A DNA stretch of 64,000 nt from Candidatus Iainarchaeum sp. (GTDB taxonomy: Archaea; Iainarchaeota; Iainarchaeia; Iainarchaeales; JAXPJC01), in assembly GCA_016187745.1 (NCBI GenBank), contig JACPJC010000005.1, positions 118,659 through 182,658 on the forward strand, given 5' to 3'. Of the stretch, positions 1-9,999 are shown one piece after another (the first letter of the stretch is position 1; the number at the start of each line of letters is the position of its first letter). Both the position numbers and the translations under genes were made by a program. The notes under the pieces are model-generated. The model was not told where the DNA came from and did no database searches. It saw nothing but the letters and a program-made list of their open reading frames with translations.

Positions 1-412
1 GCTCTCTGATTCTGATAACTGCCATTGCCTTTTCAAAATCCCTTCTGTTGAACGTAACAATCGCATTGCATTTTAGCCTGAGAGCAATTGCCAAATGTTT
101 TGCATCTGAAGAATGAATGCCAATGGCCATAAACTTCCTGACTTCTGGGAAATCCTGATTCGTAAATTCAGCTTGCTCAGTCTTTATATTAATTGATTTA
201 AAATAGCCAAGGGCATCCTCCTTTTTCATATTGAGTTTTTTTTGAACTTCTGAGAAGAACAAATCAGAAACCACAACAATTGCCCCATATTTTCTGACAT
301 AATCAAAGAATGCAGAAGATTCGCTGAATAAGGATCTGAAATTACCATTAATCTCTTCCCGCAGCAGAGATATTAGAACATTGGAATCAAGGTAAAACCT
401 TTCGGCAGGCAT
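1..412 (-). CDS. PIN-domain (VapC-like) protein, C-terminus cut by window edge
   Basis: Reading the minus strand from CAT at 410-412 gives MPAERFYLDSNVLISLLREEINGNF...SSDAKHLAIALRLKCNAIVTFNRRDF, with PIN-type LDSNV and SSDAKHLA..NAIVTFNRRDF motifs; not in the ORF track because it runs off the edge. Confidence 0.85.
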   Translation of the reverse strand, partial: MPAERFYLDSNVLISLLREEINGNFRSLFSESSAFFDYVRKYGAIVVVSDLFFSEVQKKLNMKKEDALGYFKSINIKTEQAEFTNQDFPEVRKFMAIGIHSSDAKHLAIALRLKCNAIVTFNRRDFEKAMAVIRIRE

Positions 413-568
413 ATTAATTATCAACTACAACACTCTTTTAATATATTCGTTTTTCAACGAAGTAGTAGCCCATTCGCCCATCGCCAAGGGGCACTTCGCC
501 AAAAGCCTTAAAAAATGCCCCAAAAAGCCCCCTCGGGCGCCCCCGGCTTTAAAAGCCTTTCCCACTGA

Positions 569-606
569 CCGAAACCTATTTAAATGAGTCCCAGATTTTA
601 TATAAA
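569..606 (+). promoter_or_regulatory. Probable tandem BRE/TATA promoters for the S-layer gene
   Basis: CCGAAACCTATTTAAATG (569-586) and TTTATATAAAA (about 597-607), followed by GAGGTG before the ATG at 697. Confidence 0.55.
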
Positions 607-696
607 AGCCGTAATAGATAACTGTCTTCAATTATTTTTTCTATTGCATTGTTATTGGCGGTTATCTATTTTTGGCTAGATTTGTGAGGTGAATTA

Positions 697-3594
697 ATGA
701 AAGGACTAAATGTAAAGAAGCTGGCCGCTGTTGCAGCAGGCGCTGCATTAGTGGGAAGCGCTTTACTGCCTATCGTAACTGCAGCTGCCTCTGATTTGAC
801 GAAGACAGATATCTATTCAGACGGCACACCAGCAGTCAATGTGGTTGTTGGTGCAAGCGCAGCTGTAAGCGACGTAGTATGGGCAGGAAACATCGCAGCA
901 GCAGTAGCTAGAAACGCGGTAACAACTACCGACACAACAGGAACTCCCAGCGCTGGGACATGCTCAGGCACATGGGAAGCTCCATCAGACCTCAAGGCAA
1001 AGCTCGTTGTTGGCGGCACAACCACAATAACAGGCGGAGCAAGAGAGCTGATAACTGCATTAGTGAATAACAAGGTAAACACAGCGGAGTACCAGGAATC
1101 AGTAGGAAATGCCTACTTCACAAGCTTCAAGAACGGAAGCTTAACCGCCAAAAAGGGCACAGACACAAACAGCATAACAGAAACAGAAACTATTGGTGTG
1201 AAGATAGATGCAAGCTGGGACACAACACACACAGATGTTAAGGACCTTGTAGCAGTAATAAACAACGGCGACCTTAACTATGTGGCTGACTTCGGTTCAG
1301 GCGTAGTGCCATGCGCATACACTGACACAGGATCAGCGGACTATGTGCCAATAAACTTCCTCGGCAAGCCATACGTCATTGACTCAGTAAATTCCGACTG
1401 CACACAGGTCGAATTAGTAACAAACACTGCTGAGACAATAATGGCTGTCGGCGACACAGTTGATGTAACCGGCAGAACCGCAGGAACCGCATACAAGTTC
1501 AAGTTAATGGGCGGTTCAACAAAGAGCGACGGCACATACCAGGCACAGATTGAATTGCAGGATGCAAACGGGAATAAATTGCAGAGCCAGCAATTCACTG
1601 CAAGCACAACCTCGGATGTTACATTCTATGACGGTGTAGGCGCAAACCTCATCGAAACAAGGGTAACACTGAAGTCAATCGCAAAGCAGTCTGTTGCCAG
1701 CAGCGATGTCTGGAGCTTCACCTTATTGGTAGGCTCTGACAGAATAACCGTCAAAAACGGACAGAGATTCCCATACGATCCAAACAACACTTCAGGAACA
1801 TATCCCTGGACAGGCACAATAACCTTGGGCAGCTCAAGCACAATGGTTGCAAAGCTTATTGTGAAGAACCAGGCAAAAGTCTGGGATGCAACAAACCCGC
1901 TCTACTCAAGCACATATTCCTTGAAGAGCACGGGAAACAGCAAAGCAATAATCCTGGAAGGAAGCGGTTTGGACACTCTTGGAGAAGTAGAATTCAAGGG
2001 ATACTATGACTCAGGAGTGCAGAAAACAACCATTAAGTTCCAGCCATCAGGGGCTGATGTGACAGGCCAAGCAACAGCATATGGTAACCTGGACTACTAC
2101 GATGCATCATCTGTGCATCACATGATACCATACGCAATGAAGTTGTCTTCAGTCGGCTACGGAAGCGGAACATTCGTTTTCGAAGGCCAGACATACAACT
2201 TCAGAGCAGGCATTACACCGGCTCCCGGAACAGCAGAAAGTTCACTCTCCTCAGGAGATGGAAACTTCTGGTTCAAGACCGGCTCAACTATCGGCTCAGG
2301 CACATCACAGAACGGGTCTGACAGCAACTACACACTAGATGGCAACACAGGAAACAACGAGTGGGGAAATCCAGGGGACATTGATGCGAATGTTGGCATA
2401 CAGCCAGCAGGCGTTTCTGGCCTGAAATCCCTGTACACAGGAACATACAGCCCTGTTCTAACATTGACAGGACGAAACAGCAAGACCTATAACTATGCCT
2501 TGAAAGCAACAGCATCAGGATTGTGGCTTGTCTTGACAGGCTACTACGACAGCAACAATGCAGCGCCATACACAGGAAAGATAGATGACTTGCAGTGGAA
2601 TGCAGGAACTATCTGGCTGTTGGGAACAGACTACGACGACATAAACGGCATTGCAACAAGGGCATCAGACACAAACCTCTATCAGTCAATAGTGAATTCC
2701 ACAACCAAATTGCAGAACTCAGACACACTGCAGGGCAGGTCACCGGGGTCAGTATTGCCATACTACGCGCCAGACACTGTTGAATTCGGAGCAAATCCGG
2801 GTGCAACAACAGGCATCTTCAAGACAGCAGTCTTCAAGATAAAGCCAATAGCGGTAGGCACGACAATGCCAGACTACAGCTCTGATGCGCAGAGAGGCCC
2901 AACAATTTATGTGGACACAGCAGACCACAAGATTGTTGACACAGCAAACATCAACAAGACCAACTACACAGGAAAGCTCACAGCAATAGACTACAACTCA
3001 GACATTGCGGGCACAAGGGACTACAACATCAATAACCTGAGCGAATACACAGGCTCTAGCTCAACCTACACACAAGGGTTTGATGCAAACGGCGTATTGT
3101 ACAAGCTTGCAAGCCGCGAGCTCACAGTGACAATACCGAATGCAGCTATGAAAGCCTATGTTGTTGTGAAGAGCAACGATGTAAAGTCCTCAGTAACCGG
3201 AGAAACCCTTGAAATTGCAAAGGGCGAATCCAAGACAACCACAGGCGGAACAAAGATAGATGTAACTGACCTGACCTACACAGCAGGCTCATGCGGCGCC
3301 GCAACAGGCGACATCACATGCAGCGCTGTTACAAGCAGCACTGTAGCAAGCGGCTACGGCAACTTGGTTGTAACAGACTCAAGCGCAGGAACAGGCAGGC
3401 ACATCATTGTTGGCGGATGGAAAGTCAACAAGCTGGCAAAAGACCTGGACTTGGAGGCAGAGCTGACAGCAGCAGGCGACAAGGTTGTTGATGTAACAGC
3501 CGATGGCGATGTTGTTGTTGCAGGATACACAGCCTCAGACACAGGCAACGCAGCAAAGGAATTGATTGCCGCACTGGACGCAGGTCTTGCGTAA
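697..3594 (+). CDS. S-layer protein
   Basis: N-terminus MKGLNVKKLAAVAAGAALVGSALLPIVTAAA resembles the archaeal S_layer_N family; C-terminus ...DLDLEAELTAAGDKVVDVTADGDVVVAG..AAKELIAAL resembles methanococcal S_layer_C; Thr/Ser/Asn-rich, strong coding bias. Confidence 0.85.
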   Translation: MKGLNVKKLAAVAAGAALVGSALLPIVTAAASDLTKTDIYSDGTPAVNVVVGASAAVSDVVWAGNIAAAVARNAVTTTDTTGTPSAGTCSGTWEAPSDLKAKLVVGGTTTITGGARELITALVNNKVNTAEYQESVGNAYFTSFKNGSLTAKKGTDTNSITETETIGVKIDASWDTTHTDVKDLVAVINNGDLNYVADFGSGVVPCAYTDTGSADYVPINFLGKPYVIDSVNSDCTQVELVTNTAETIMAVGDTVDVTGRTAGTAYKFKLMGGSTKSDGTYQAQIELQDANGNKLQSQQFTASTTSDVTFYDGVGANLIETRVTLKSIAKQSVASSDVWSFTLLVGSDRITVKNGQRFPYDPNNTSGTYPWTGTITLGSSSTMVAKLIVKNQAKVWDATNPLYSSTYSLKSTGNSKAIILEGSGLDTLGEVEFKGYYDSGVQKTTIKFQPSGADVTGQATAYGNLDYYDASSVHHMIPYAMKLSSVGYGSGTFVFEGQTYNFRAGITPAPGTAESSLSSGDGNFWFKTGSTIGSGTSQNGSDSNYTLDGNTGNNEWGNPGDIDANVGIQPAGVSGLKSLYTGTYSPVLTLTGRNSKTYNYALKATASGLWLVLTGYYDSNNAAPYTGKIDDLQWNAGTIWLLGTDYDDINGIATRASDTNLYQSIVNSTTKLQNSDTLQGRSPGSVLPYYAPDTVEFGANPGATTGIFKTAVFKIKPIAVGTTMPDYSSDAQRGPTIYVDTADHKIVDTANINKTNYTGKLTAIDYNSDIAGTRDYNINNLSEYTGSSSTYTQGFDANGVLYKLASRELTVTIPNAAMKAYVVVKSNDVKSSVTGETLEIAKGESKTTTGGTKIDVTDLTYTAGSCGAATGDITCSAVTSSTVASGYGNLVVTDSSAGTGRHIIVGGWKVNKLAKDLDLEAELTAAGDKVVDVTADGDVVVAGYTASDTGNAAKELIAALDAGLA

Positions 3595-3606
3595 GTAGCA
3601 CAAAAA

Positions 3607-3660
3607 AACGGGCTTCAAAACCCGTTCTTTTTTTCTTTTTCTTTTATTTTCATTAAACCC
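3607..3660 (+). terminator. Hairpin plus T-tract terminator after the S-layer gene
   Basis: AACGGG-cttcaaaa-CCCGTT followed by a long T-rich tract. Confidence 0.7.
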
Positions 3661-3698
3661 AGCCGCAAGGCTTTTTATTGGTTTTGATTGTAATCTGA

Positions 3699-4343
3699 AT
3701 GAGAGCCATGGAGCAATCAGAAATTTCAAAGCCGAAAAACAGGGCATTTCCAATTGCAATAATTGTTGCAATCCTGATAGCGCTGTTTTCAATTGCCATT
3801 TTCCTGCTTTTCTATTCCGGCCCCTACAAATACGGCCTTGAGCAGGAGGGCATTGAATTTTTCTCGAATTCCGCGGAGCCGGCGCAGATGCTGAAATCCC
3901 TGGGCTCAAGAAACTCCTTCATAATTTCCCCGGAATTTGAGGAGAAGGGGAGCGCGCTCCCATTTATGACAAGCGCACTTACAACATTTACAGGAATCCT
4001 TGTCGCAAATAAAAAGGAGGCAATTACCCTGCTGAGGATAATTGATGCTTCCGGGGAGCTGCGCTACTGCTCAACAAATGATGGCAACAGGAACATTGCA
4101 AGGAACATAACTTCCGGGGAATGCGACAGCATGCTTTCAGGAAATCGCAGCGTAAAAATCCTCATAGAAAGCGCAAACCCCCTGCTCCCAAAACCAAGGG
4201 TAATTCTGGATGAGGATAAAATTACAATAGAGCCAAAGGGGCTTAGCGGCATGCAAAGGCTTTCCCTTCTTGTGCTGAAGGCCATGTATGCGAATTCCGA
4301 GGACATAATAAGGCAGATAAATGAGCGCCTCGGAGGGGCTTAG
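3699..4343 (+). CDS. Hypothetical protein with one N-terminal transmembrane helix
   Basis: 214-aa ORF; hydrophobic AFPIAIIVAILIALFSIAIFLLFY; 2 bp upstream of the next co-directional gene. Confidence 0.7.
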   Translation: MRAMEQSEISKPKNRAFPIAIIVAILIALFSIAIFLLFYSGPYKYGLEQEGIEFFSNSAEPAQMLKSLGSRNSFIISPEFEEKGSALPFMTSALTTFTGILVANKKEAITLLRIIDASGELRYCSTNDGNRNIARNITSGECDSMLSGNRSVKILIESANPLLPKPRVILDEDKITIEPKGLSGMQRLSLLVLKAMYANSEDIIRQINERLGGA

Positions 4344-4345
4344 CC

Positions 4346-5350
4346 ATGGTTTCATATCTCAAGCAATCCCTGCTGAGCATTATTGCCATTGCCGCAGTAT
4401 TCGGATTGGTAGTAGGCCTAACCAACGCAGGGGCTGTTTTGAGTGTTATTGACCTGAAATTCTTCATATTGGCTTGCATTTTCTACATTATTTCCATAGG
4501 AATATGGCTTATTTCGTGGGCCTTCCTCATTAAAAAGCGCTCAAAGATACCCTACACAAAGCTGCTTGGCGTAGGGATAGCCGCGCTTTACGGCGCCCTA
4601 ACCCCTGTGCAATTGGGGGCTGAAGCGCTTAGGAGCATAAGGCTCAAGGACTATTTTGCTGTTTCATATTCTGATTCGGTTTCCGCAAGCATGATTGCAA
4701 AGGGCATAAAGTTCTCAATACTTGCGATTGTTTTTGTGGTTGTGTTTTTCCTCTATCTCCTTAACACAAAGTTGGGGCTTCTCCTTACTGCGGGATTGTT
4801 TTCCGGCTTTGTCATTATTGTAATTGCGGCCTGCCTTTTCCTGATGCCATTGCAGAAAGGAATAGGCATGCGCATATCGAATTTCTTTTCGCGCATTTCA
4901 AAAACCTTCAGGCAGTTCGCCGCGCTGGGGAAGTTCTTTGCGGATTACTGCAATTACCTCCAGAAAATCAGGCCAAAATCATTTGCTGTTGTGTTTGCGC
5001 TTTCTTTTTTCTCCCTGTTTTTTGAATTCCTTGCCCTGCAGTTTTCCTTCATGTCCCTCGGGATTTACCTCCAGCTGCAGGCGGTTATTGTATTGATGAT
5101 TTTTGTTTCAATCCTGGAAAGGACGCCAATACTTCCAAGGGGGATAGGCATTGTGGAAATATTCAGCTATGCATACCTCTCAGTGCACAGCCTTGTAAGC
5201 CCCTATATTACGCTTACTGCTGCTCAGATAGGCGCCGTTCTTATTGTCTATGACATTGCAAGGCTTGTTGTTCCAACAATTGTGGGGATTGCAATGAGCT
5301 TCATCCTTTATGCGATGCACAGGAACGGGAAATTACACAAGGCCAAATAG
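4346..5350 (+). CDS. Flippase-like / UPF0104 (lysylphosphatidylglycerol synthase TM region) membrane protein
   Basis: 334 aa, multiple TM segments; LTPVQLGAEALRSIRL and LERTPILPRGIGIVEIF motifs. Confidence 0.7.
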   Translation: MVSYLKQSLLSIIAIAAVFGLVVGLTNAGAVLSVIDLKFFILACIFYIISIGIWLISWAFLIKKRSKIPYTKLLGVGIAALYGALTPVQLGAEALRSIRLKDYFAVSYSDSVSASMIAKGIKFSILAIVFVVVFFLYLLNTKLGLLLTAGLFSGFVIIVIAACLFLMPLQKGIGMRISNFFSRISKTFRQFAALGKFFADYCNYLQKIRPKSFAVVFALSFFSLFFEFLALQFSFMSLGIYLQLQAVIVLMIFVSILERTPILPRGIGIVEIFSYAYLSVHSLVSPYITLTAAQIGAVLIVYDIARLVVPTIVGIAMSFILYAMHRNGKLHKAK

Positions 5351-6304
5351 CAGGAGCCAGAATGCCGCATTTAGCGCAACAATTGCCCATATTATTGCAA
5401 CCAATTCCCATTCGCGCATCGGGCCGAAAATCCTTATCAGCATCTTCGCAAAATCATACTGCACTTTCCCTTTCGCATATTCGGGAATTGCGATTTTCCC
5501 GTTTTCAAGGACCCTGTAGGGCAATTGCCTCATCTGCCCCGGATCGCGCGCTTTCGAGAGAATTAATTTCAGAACAACGAATTCAAACATGTGCGGCAAA
5601 AAGAAAAGCAATGAAAATGCCATCAGCCCAATTTTCCCGTTCAGGATGAAAATTCCCGCAATTGCGCTTCCGATAATAAGCGTTCCTGAATTCCCCTCAA
5701 ATACCTTCGCAGGGTATTTGTTCCATGCAAGGAAGCCTAGGATTGCCGCAATCAGGACCGCATTAAGCCAAACGCCCCCAGGGCCTTCCTTTGCAACCAT
5801 CAGCGCTGAAGCAGCAACAATTATTGCCGCGCTTCCCCCCTGCCAGCCGTTCAATCCCGCAAAGGTATTCTGGAATGATGCGATTCCCGCAATGTAAAGC
5901 GCAGCAAGCACAATCCACAAAACCCCAAAATTCCAGAAATAAATTCCCGAAAACGCCAGGCAGACAACTGCGATTGCAACTGCCCTTTTCCTCCATGAAA
6001 GCGCCTTCTTGAGGAACTTGTGCTTCGTGTCATCAATTATGCCTATTGCGGCGAAAGCGCTCAGCAGCAATCCCCATGCGATGTAATTGAAATTTCCTGA
6101 GCCGAAAAACAGGAAAGCGATTGCAAACCATATTGCAGGGAGCATTGCAATCCCGCCCCCCTCGGAAAGCAATACTCTTCCCTTTTTCGCCCAGTCCAGG
6201 CCCACAAGCCCGCGCGCTTTGGCAAATTTGATCCAGAGCGCCTCGCATATTGCAGTAATTAAAAAAACAGCGATTGCAAGGATAGCAATTTCAAATGCGC
6301 CCAT
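5333..6304 (-). CDS. MraY/WecA-like glycosyl-1-phosphate transferase (GT4 family)
   Basis: Polytopic; IGIIDDTKHKFLKKALSWRKR and NTFAGLNGWQGG motifs. Confidence 0.8.
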   Translation of the reverse strand: MGAFEIAILAIAVFLITAICEALWIKFAKARGLVGLDWAKKGRVLLSEGGGIAMLPAIWFAIAFLFFGSGNFNYIAWGLLLSAFAAIGIIDDTKHKFLKKALSWRKRAVAIAVVCLAFSGIYFWNFGVLWIVLAALYIAGIASFQNTFAGLNGWQGGSAAIIVAASALMVAKEGPGGVWLNAVLIAAILGFLAWNKYPAKVFEGNSGTLIIGSAIAGIFILNGKIGLMAFSLLFFLPHMFEFVVLKLILSKARDPGQMRQLPYRVLENGKIAIPEYAKGKVQYDFAKMLIRIFGPMREWELVAIIWAIVALNAAFWLLLFGLV

Positions 6305-6306
6305 AC

Positions 6307-7593
6307 TTATTTATTTTCCTGAACATCTTTTAATTGCTCGGGTTTCATCAACTCGCGCAGCACAGTTGTTGCGTAATTCCCCTTTTCCAGTGTGAATGAG
6401 ATTTTCGCCTTGAGCGCGCCCTCGAAATACTCATCATATGCAATTTCCTCAAGCTTCAAATCCTGCGGAAACAGCAGAATTGTTTTCCTCGCGCCCTTTG
6501 AGCTTATTTGCGGAAATGCCTTTATGTAGAAGTCTTCCGGCTTTATTCCTTCCTTGCCAAGCACTTCCCTCTCAATTTCCCCGACTTTCCCCTCAGAGAA
6601 TTTTGATTCAAACCCGAAAAGCTGCGCGGTTGCAATTCCATCCTCAAGCACGTCCCCCTCTGCCGCCTGCAATCCCAATCCACTTTCAATCCGCTTATTT
6701 ATGATTTGATTGAATAGATAGCTCTGATACGCATGCGTGAACATGTATGTAAGGGACTTCGGCAGGCGCGAAAAGGCCCCGACAAAATCCTTGGGGTATT
6801 TGCACAAATGATGGATTATTATCCTCTCATAGCGGTATTTCGGGGGGAACTCATTTATTGCCCTTGAAAAGTCCTTCGTATCCGCGAGATTCTTCCTCGC
6901 ATTTTTAATGTCTTCCTCTTCCCTTTCATCAATTGCCGTCAGGTAGAGCATTACTGCATTTTCAGTATTTCCCATTATGAATTCCTTCCCCACGAGATGC
7001 GTAATTCCGCGGATTCCCCCGAAGCGCTGCTCCCCGAAATAATTCGCAATTCCCCCTTTAATTTCCCCAAAGCACGCATTAATGCGCCTCTCCAGTTCCT
7101 CCTTTTCAAGCTGCAGATTGCGCACCATTATTGTGAATTTATTCCCGATCAAATCCCCGATTTCAACCCTCTTATCGCTCCACTCCGCCTCCCTCAGGTC
7201 AATATAGCGCGAATCAAAAGCCTTCAGCAGCTCAACATCAGCCTTCCATATTGAAATGCGCTGGCAGGTTATTGCGCGCTTGTCCTTCATTCCCGCAAAC
7301 CCAATCCTTTTCCTGCTCGTGTGCAGCGCCCTTGCAATTCTTCTCAGCGCATTTGCGGTATCAACATTGAATTTTTCCATCTTCACTATCAGCTGATTCT
7401 CCTTAGCCCTCTCATCCGCAAGAGGCGCCGGCCATTTCTTCTCAAGCGTTTTTTTCTCCGAATCAGTAAAAACCATGGCTTCGCAAATTTCATTTCCGGG
7501 CGCAACTTCCTCCACAATGAAATCCGCAATGCGTTTCCTCAGAACGCCGCCAATTCCCGGAGCGGAAGTCGAATAATGGTTTATTGCGCTCAA
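6307..7593 (-). CDS. truD: tRNA pseudouridine synthase D
   Basis: GFAGMKDKRAITCQRISIW and NYFGEQRFGG motifs. Confidence 0.92.
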   Translation of the reverse strand: MSAINHYSTSAPGIGGVLRKRIADFIVEEVAPGNEICEAMVFTDSEKKTLEKKWPAPLADERAKENQLIVKMEKFNVDTANALRRIARALHTSRKRIGFAGMKDKRAITCQRISIWKADVELLKAFDSRYIDLREAEWSDKRVEIGDLIGNKFTIMVRNLQLEKEELERRINACFGEIKGGIANYFGEQRFGGIRGITHLVGKEFIMGNTENAVMLYLTAIDEREEEDIKNARKNLADTKDFSRAINEFPPKYRYERIIIHHLCKYPKDFVGAFSRLPKSLTYMFTHAYQSYLFNQIINKRIESGLGLQAAEGDVLEDGIATAQLFGFESKFSEGKVGEIEREVLGKEGIKPEDFYIKAFPQISSKGARKTILLFPQDLKLEEIAYDEYFEGALKAKISFTLEKGNYATTVLRELMKPEQLKDVQENK

Positions 7594-7597
7594 AGGA

Positions 7598-7870
7598 TCA
7601 CTTTTTTATTATTTTAGCAATCATACTAATTCTGGGGTTACCTTCATCATCAATAACTTTTCGGGCATAATAATTAACCCCTGTTCCAATAGCATAACCC
7701 AAAAATACTTCATCATTTGTTCCAAGAATTGTGCTTCTTTTGCGTGCAAGGGACAGCAGAATTGATTTTGGAACACCCTCTCCATACAAAAGATCCTCAG
7801 GATTAAGTTTTTTATATAACTTTCCGCCAATTTTTACACGCCTAGATCTTGGTGGCTTGTTTCCCGGCAT
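7598..7870 (-). CDS. Small hypothetical protein
   Basis: 90-aa ORF between truD and aRF1 on the same strand; no family recognised. Confidence 0.55.
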   Translation of the reverse strand: MPGNKPPRSRRVKIGGKLYKKLNPEDLLYGEGVPKSILLSLARKRSTILGTNDEVFLGYAIGTGVNYYARKVIDDEGNPRISMIAKIIKK

Positions 7871-7875
7871 ATTCC

Positions 7876-9123
7876 CTACCTATATCTCAATATTGCTCCG
7901 AGCCCGCCGAAGGTTTTGTAGAACTGCTCCCCTTCCGCGGTTTCTGTTGAAATTAATTTCATTTCCGCATCAATCTTGTGCACCTTTTCCAGCAGCCAGT
8001 CTGCATAATCCACTTCCTCCATTATTTCAGCCTCGGCATTGCATTTTGTGCATTTTGGGATTCCCCCCAAACCGAAGCGGTTTTTCACAAGGATTTCCTC
8101 GTTATTATTGCAGTGCCCGCAGAGCAGCCTGTAAACAACCCAGTCTATCGCCTCAGAAACCAGAAGGGTTTTTACCTTTCCCTCAGCAAGCGCAGTTTCC
8201 ACTTCCTTCTGCCCGTAGGTCGCAAGCGCGCCCTTCACAACCTCCTGAAGGAAACTGTTAACAGCAAGCCTTTCCTTCATTACCTCTGTGCTTTTCAGTA
8301 TTTCCTCGCTTTTCTGGAACAATTCCCTTATTCCGGACTCATCAGTGTAGGAAGTGTCAAGTGTTCCTAGCACCATCCCCTTAAGCCTGTAATCAAGCAG
8401 GTCCTGCTCAAGAAAATAATTTTTTGTGGCGCCAGGCCCCCCGATAATTATGCCCTTCATTTTATTCCCGTATACAAGATAGATTGCGCCCATTTTTTCC
8501 GCAATGCGCTTGAAGAAGTCGTGCGTTGCCTCTTCCCTCAATCTCTCATACCTGTGCGCCGAAAATCCCCCTGCCTTTACCTTTCCCGGAACCGCGGAAG
8601 TTATTCTTCCCAGAACCTCGTATTTCTTGCCCACAAGCGCAGCAAATGTCGCCTCCCTCTTGTCAAGGGTTGCCAATCCATAAATCTCCGAGGGCGCAGC
8701 CATTTCCTCAAGCGGATCCAGATGGAACTGCGAATCGCACCAGTACAATTTTACTTTCAGCCTCCTCAGCGGCCTTACAGTAAAGAGGGTTATGTCGCTC
8801 CTTCCCTCCTGCTCGGAAATATTCCCGCAAAAAACTACCAACCCCCTCTCAGGCAGCTGGAAATTTATCCTTTTGAGGAAATTTGATATTTTCCTGAGCG
8901 CGCCCTGCACATTCTTGCGCGTTGTGGGGCTCTTTATGTTGGAGCTCTGCGAAGTTTCCTCGGTAAGCTGCCCCATAACCAGGCTTCTGTCAACATCCGG
9001 GGGCAAATAAAGTGAAATCAGCTCAGTCCCCTTTCCCTTGAAGGCCTTGAGCATCTTTAGTTTTTTCTTGAATACTGCTGCTTCAGCCTCGTCAATCTTC
9101 TCCAGTTCCTTCATGTTCATCAT
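7876..9123 (-). CDS. prf1: Peptide chain release factor aRF1 (GGQ replaced by GGF)
   Basis: NIKS (SSNIKSPTTRKNVQGAL), YxCxxxF (YWCDSQF), GGPGATK...LDTSYTDESGIREL and Cys motifs present; catalytic loop reads VKAGGFSAHRYERLRE. Confidence 0.93.
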   Translation of the reverse strand: MMNMKELEKIDEAEAAVFKKKLKMLKAFKGKGTELISLYLPPDVDRSLVMGQLTEETSQSSNIKSPTTRKNVQGALRKISNFLKRINFQLPERGLVVFCGNISEQEGRSDITLFTVRPLRRLKVKLYWCDSQFHLDPLEEMAAPSEIYGLATLDKREATFAALVGKKYEVLGRITSAVPGKVKAGGFSAHRYERLREEATHDFFKRIAEKMGAIYLVYGNKMKGIIIGGPGATKNYFLEQDLLDYRLKGMVLGTLDTSYTDESGIRELFQKSEEILKSTEVMKERLAVNSFLQEVVKGALATYGQKEVETALAEGKVKTLLVSEAIDWVVYRLLCGHCNNNEEILVKNRFGLGGIPKCTKCNAEAEIMEEVDYADWLLEKVHKIDAEMKLISTETAEGEQFYKTFGGLGAILRYR

Positions 9124-9213
9124 TACTTCTTCTTGATTTTTATAGTTTGGGTTTAGGTTATCTTTTTATATTACCTTTCCCATTAATTATCAGCAAAACA
9201 AAAGGCTGCAAAA

Positions 9214-9996
9214 ATGTTTGAGATGTTCCAGAATTACAATGAGCCGGCGCAACAGCAGCAGGGCGCAGGCTCCTCAAATCAGACCTTTGTGCTTTCAATT
9301 AGCGGCTCCTCAATTGTGCCTGACAGGATAAATACCGCGCTGATTGGGAAAATATGCAATTCCATAAATAACCTTTATAGCGAAGGTTATAAATTCGCTT
9401 TGTCTGTTGGGGGAGGCAGAACCTGCAGGGATTATGCCAGCGCCGTAAAGGCGCTTGGCTCAAACCGCTTTCTTCAGGATTTGATAGGGATTGAAATTAC
9501 GCGCGCAAACGCAATGCTGGTAATAAACGCCCTTGACAGGGCGTTTCCGGTTGTTTTAAGCGATTTGCTCCGCGCGCGCGAGATAATTGATGCTGGGAAA
9601 ATCCCGGTTTATGGGGGCATCATCCCGGGCTACACAACAGATGCGGTTGCTGCAGTTCTGGCGGAACATTTGAATGCGACATTCATAAACATCACAAATG
9701 TTGATGGAATTTACAACTTGGACCCGCGCATAAGCCGAAGCGCAAAATTAATTCCGAAAATGTCCCACGAAAAATTGCTGGCAGTAATTATGCGCTCCGC
9801 AGGGGAAAGCGCGGAGCCCTCGCAGCATGTTGTTTTGGACATCCCCTGCGCGCTCCTCCTCAAGCGCAGCAAAATCCGCACTTTTGTCCTGAATGCCGAG
9901 GATACTGCAAACCTTGAGGCAGCAGTGCGCGGGCAGGAATTCAAGGGCACTGTTGTGGAAAGCACAGAAGAAAACGAAGTTCCAGAGGAGCTTTAG
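9214..9996 (+). CDS. pyrH: UMP kinase (archaeal type)
   Basis: VGGGRTCRDYA, IGIEITRANAMLVINAL and YGGIIPGYTTDAVAAVLAE motifs. Confidence 0.88.
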   Translation: MFEMFQNYNEPAQQQQGAGSSNQTFVLSISGSSIVPDRINTALIGKICNSINNLYSEGYKFALSVGGGRTCRDYASAVKALGSNRFLQDLIGIEITRANAMLVINALDRAFPVVLSDLLRAREIIDAGKIPVYGGIIPGYTTDAVAAVLAEHLNATFINITNVDGIYNLDPRISRSAKLIPKMSHEKLLAVIMRSAGESAEPSQHVVLDIPCALLLKRSKIRTFVLNAEDTANLEAAVRGQEFKGTVVESTEENEVPEEL

Positions 9997-9999
9997 CGC

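Noticed and set aside
2288-2569. Antisense ORFs within the S-layer gene (also 813-1082, 1341-1607, 1626-1841)
   Set aside because: Mirror-frame artefacts of biased codon usage in the S-layer gene
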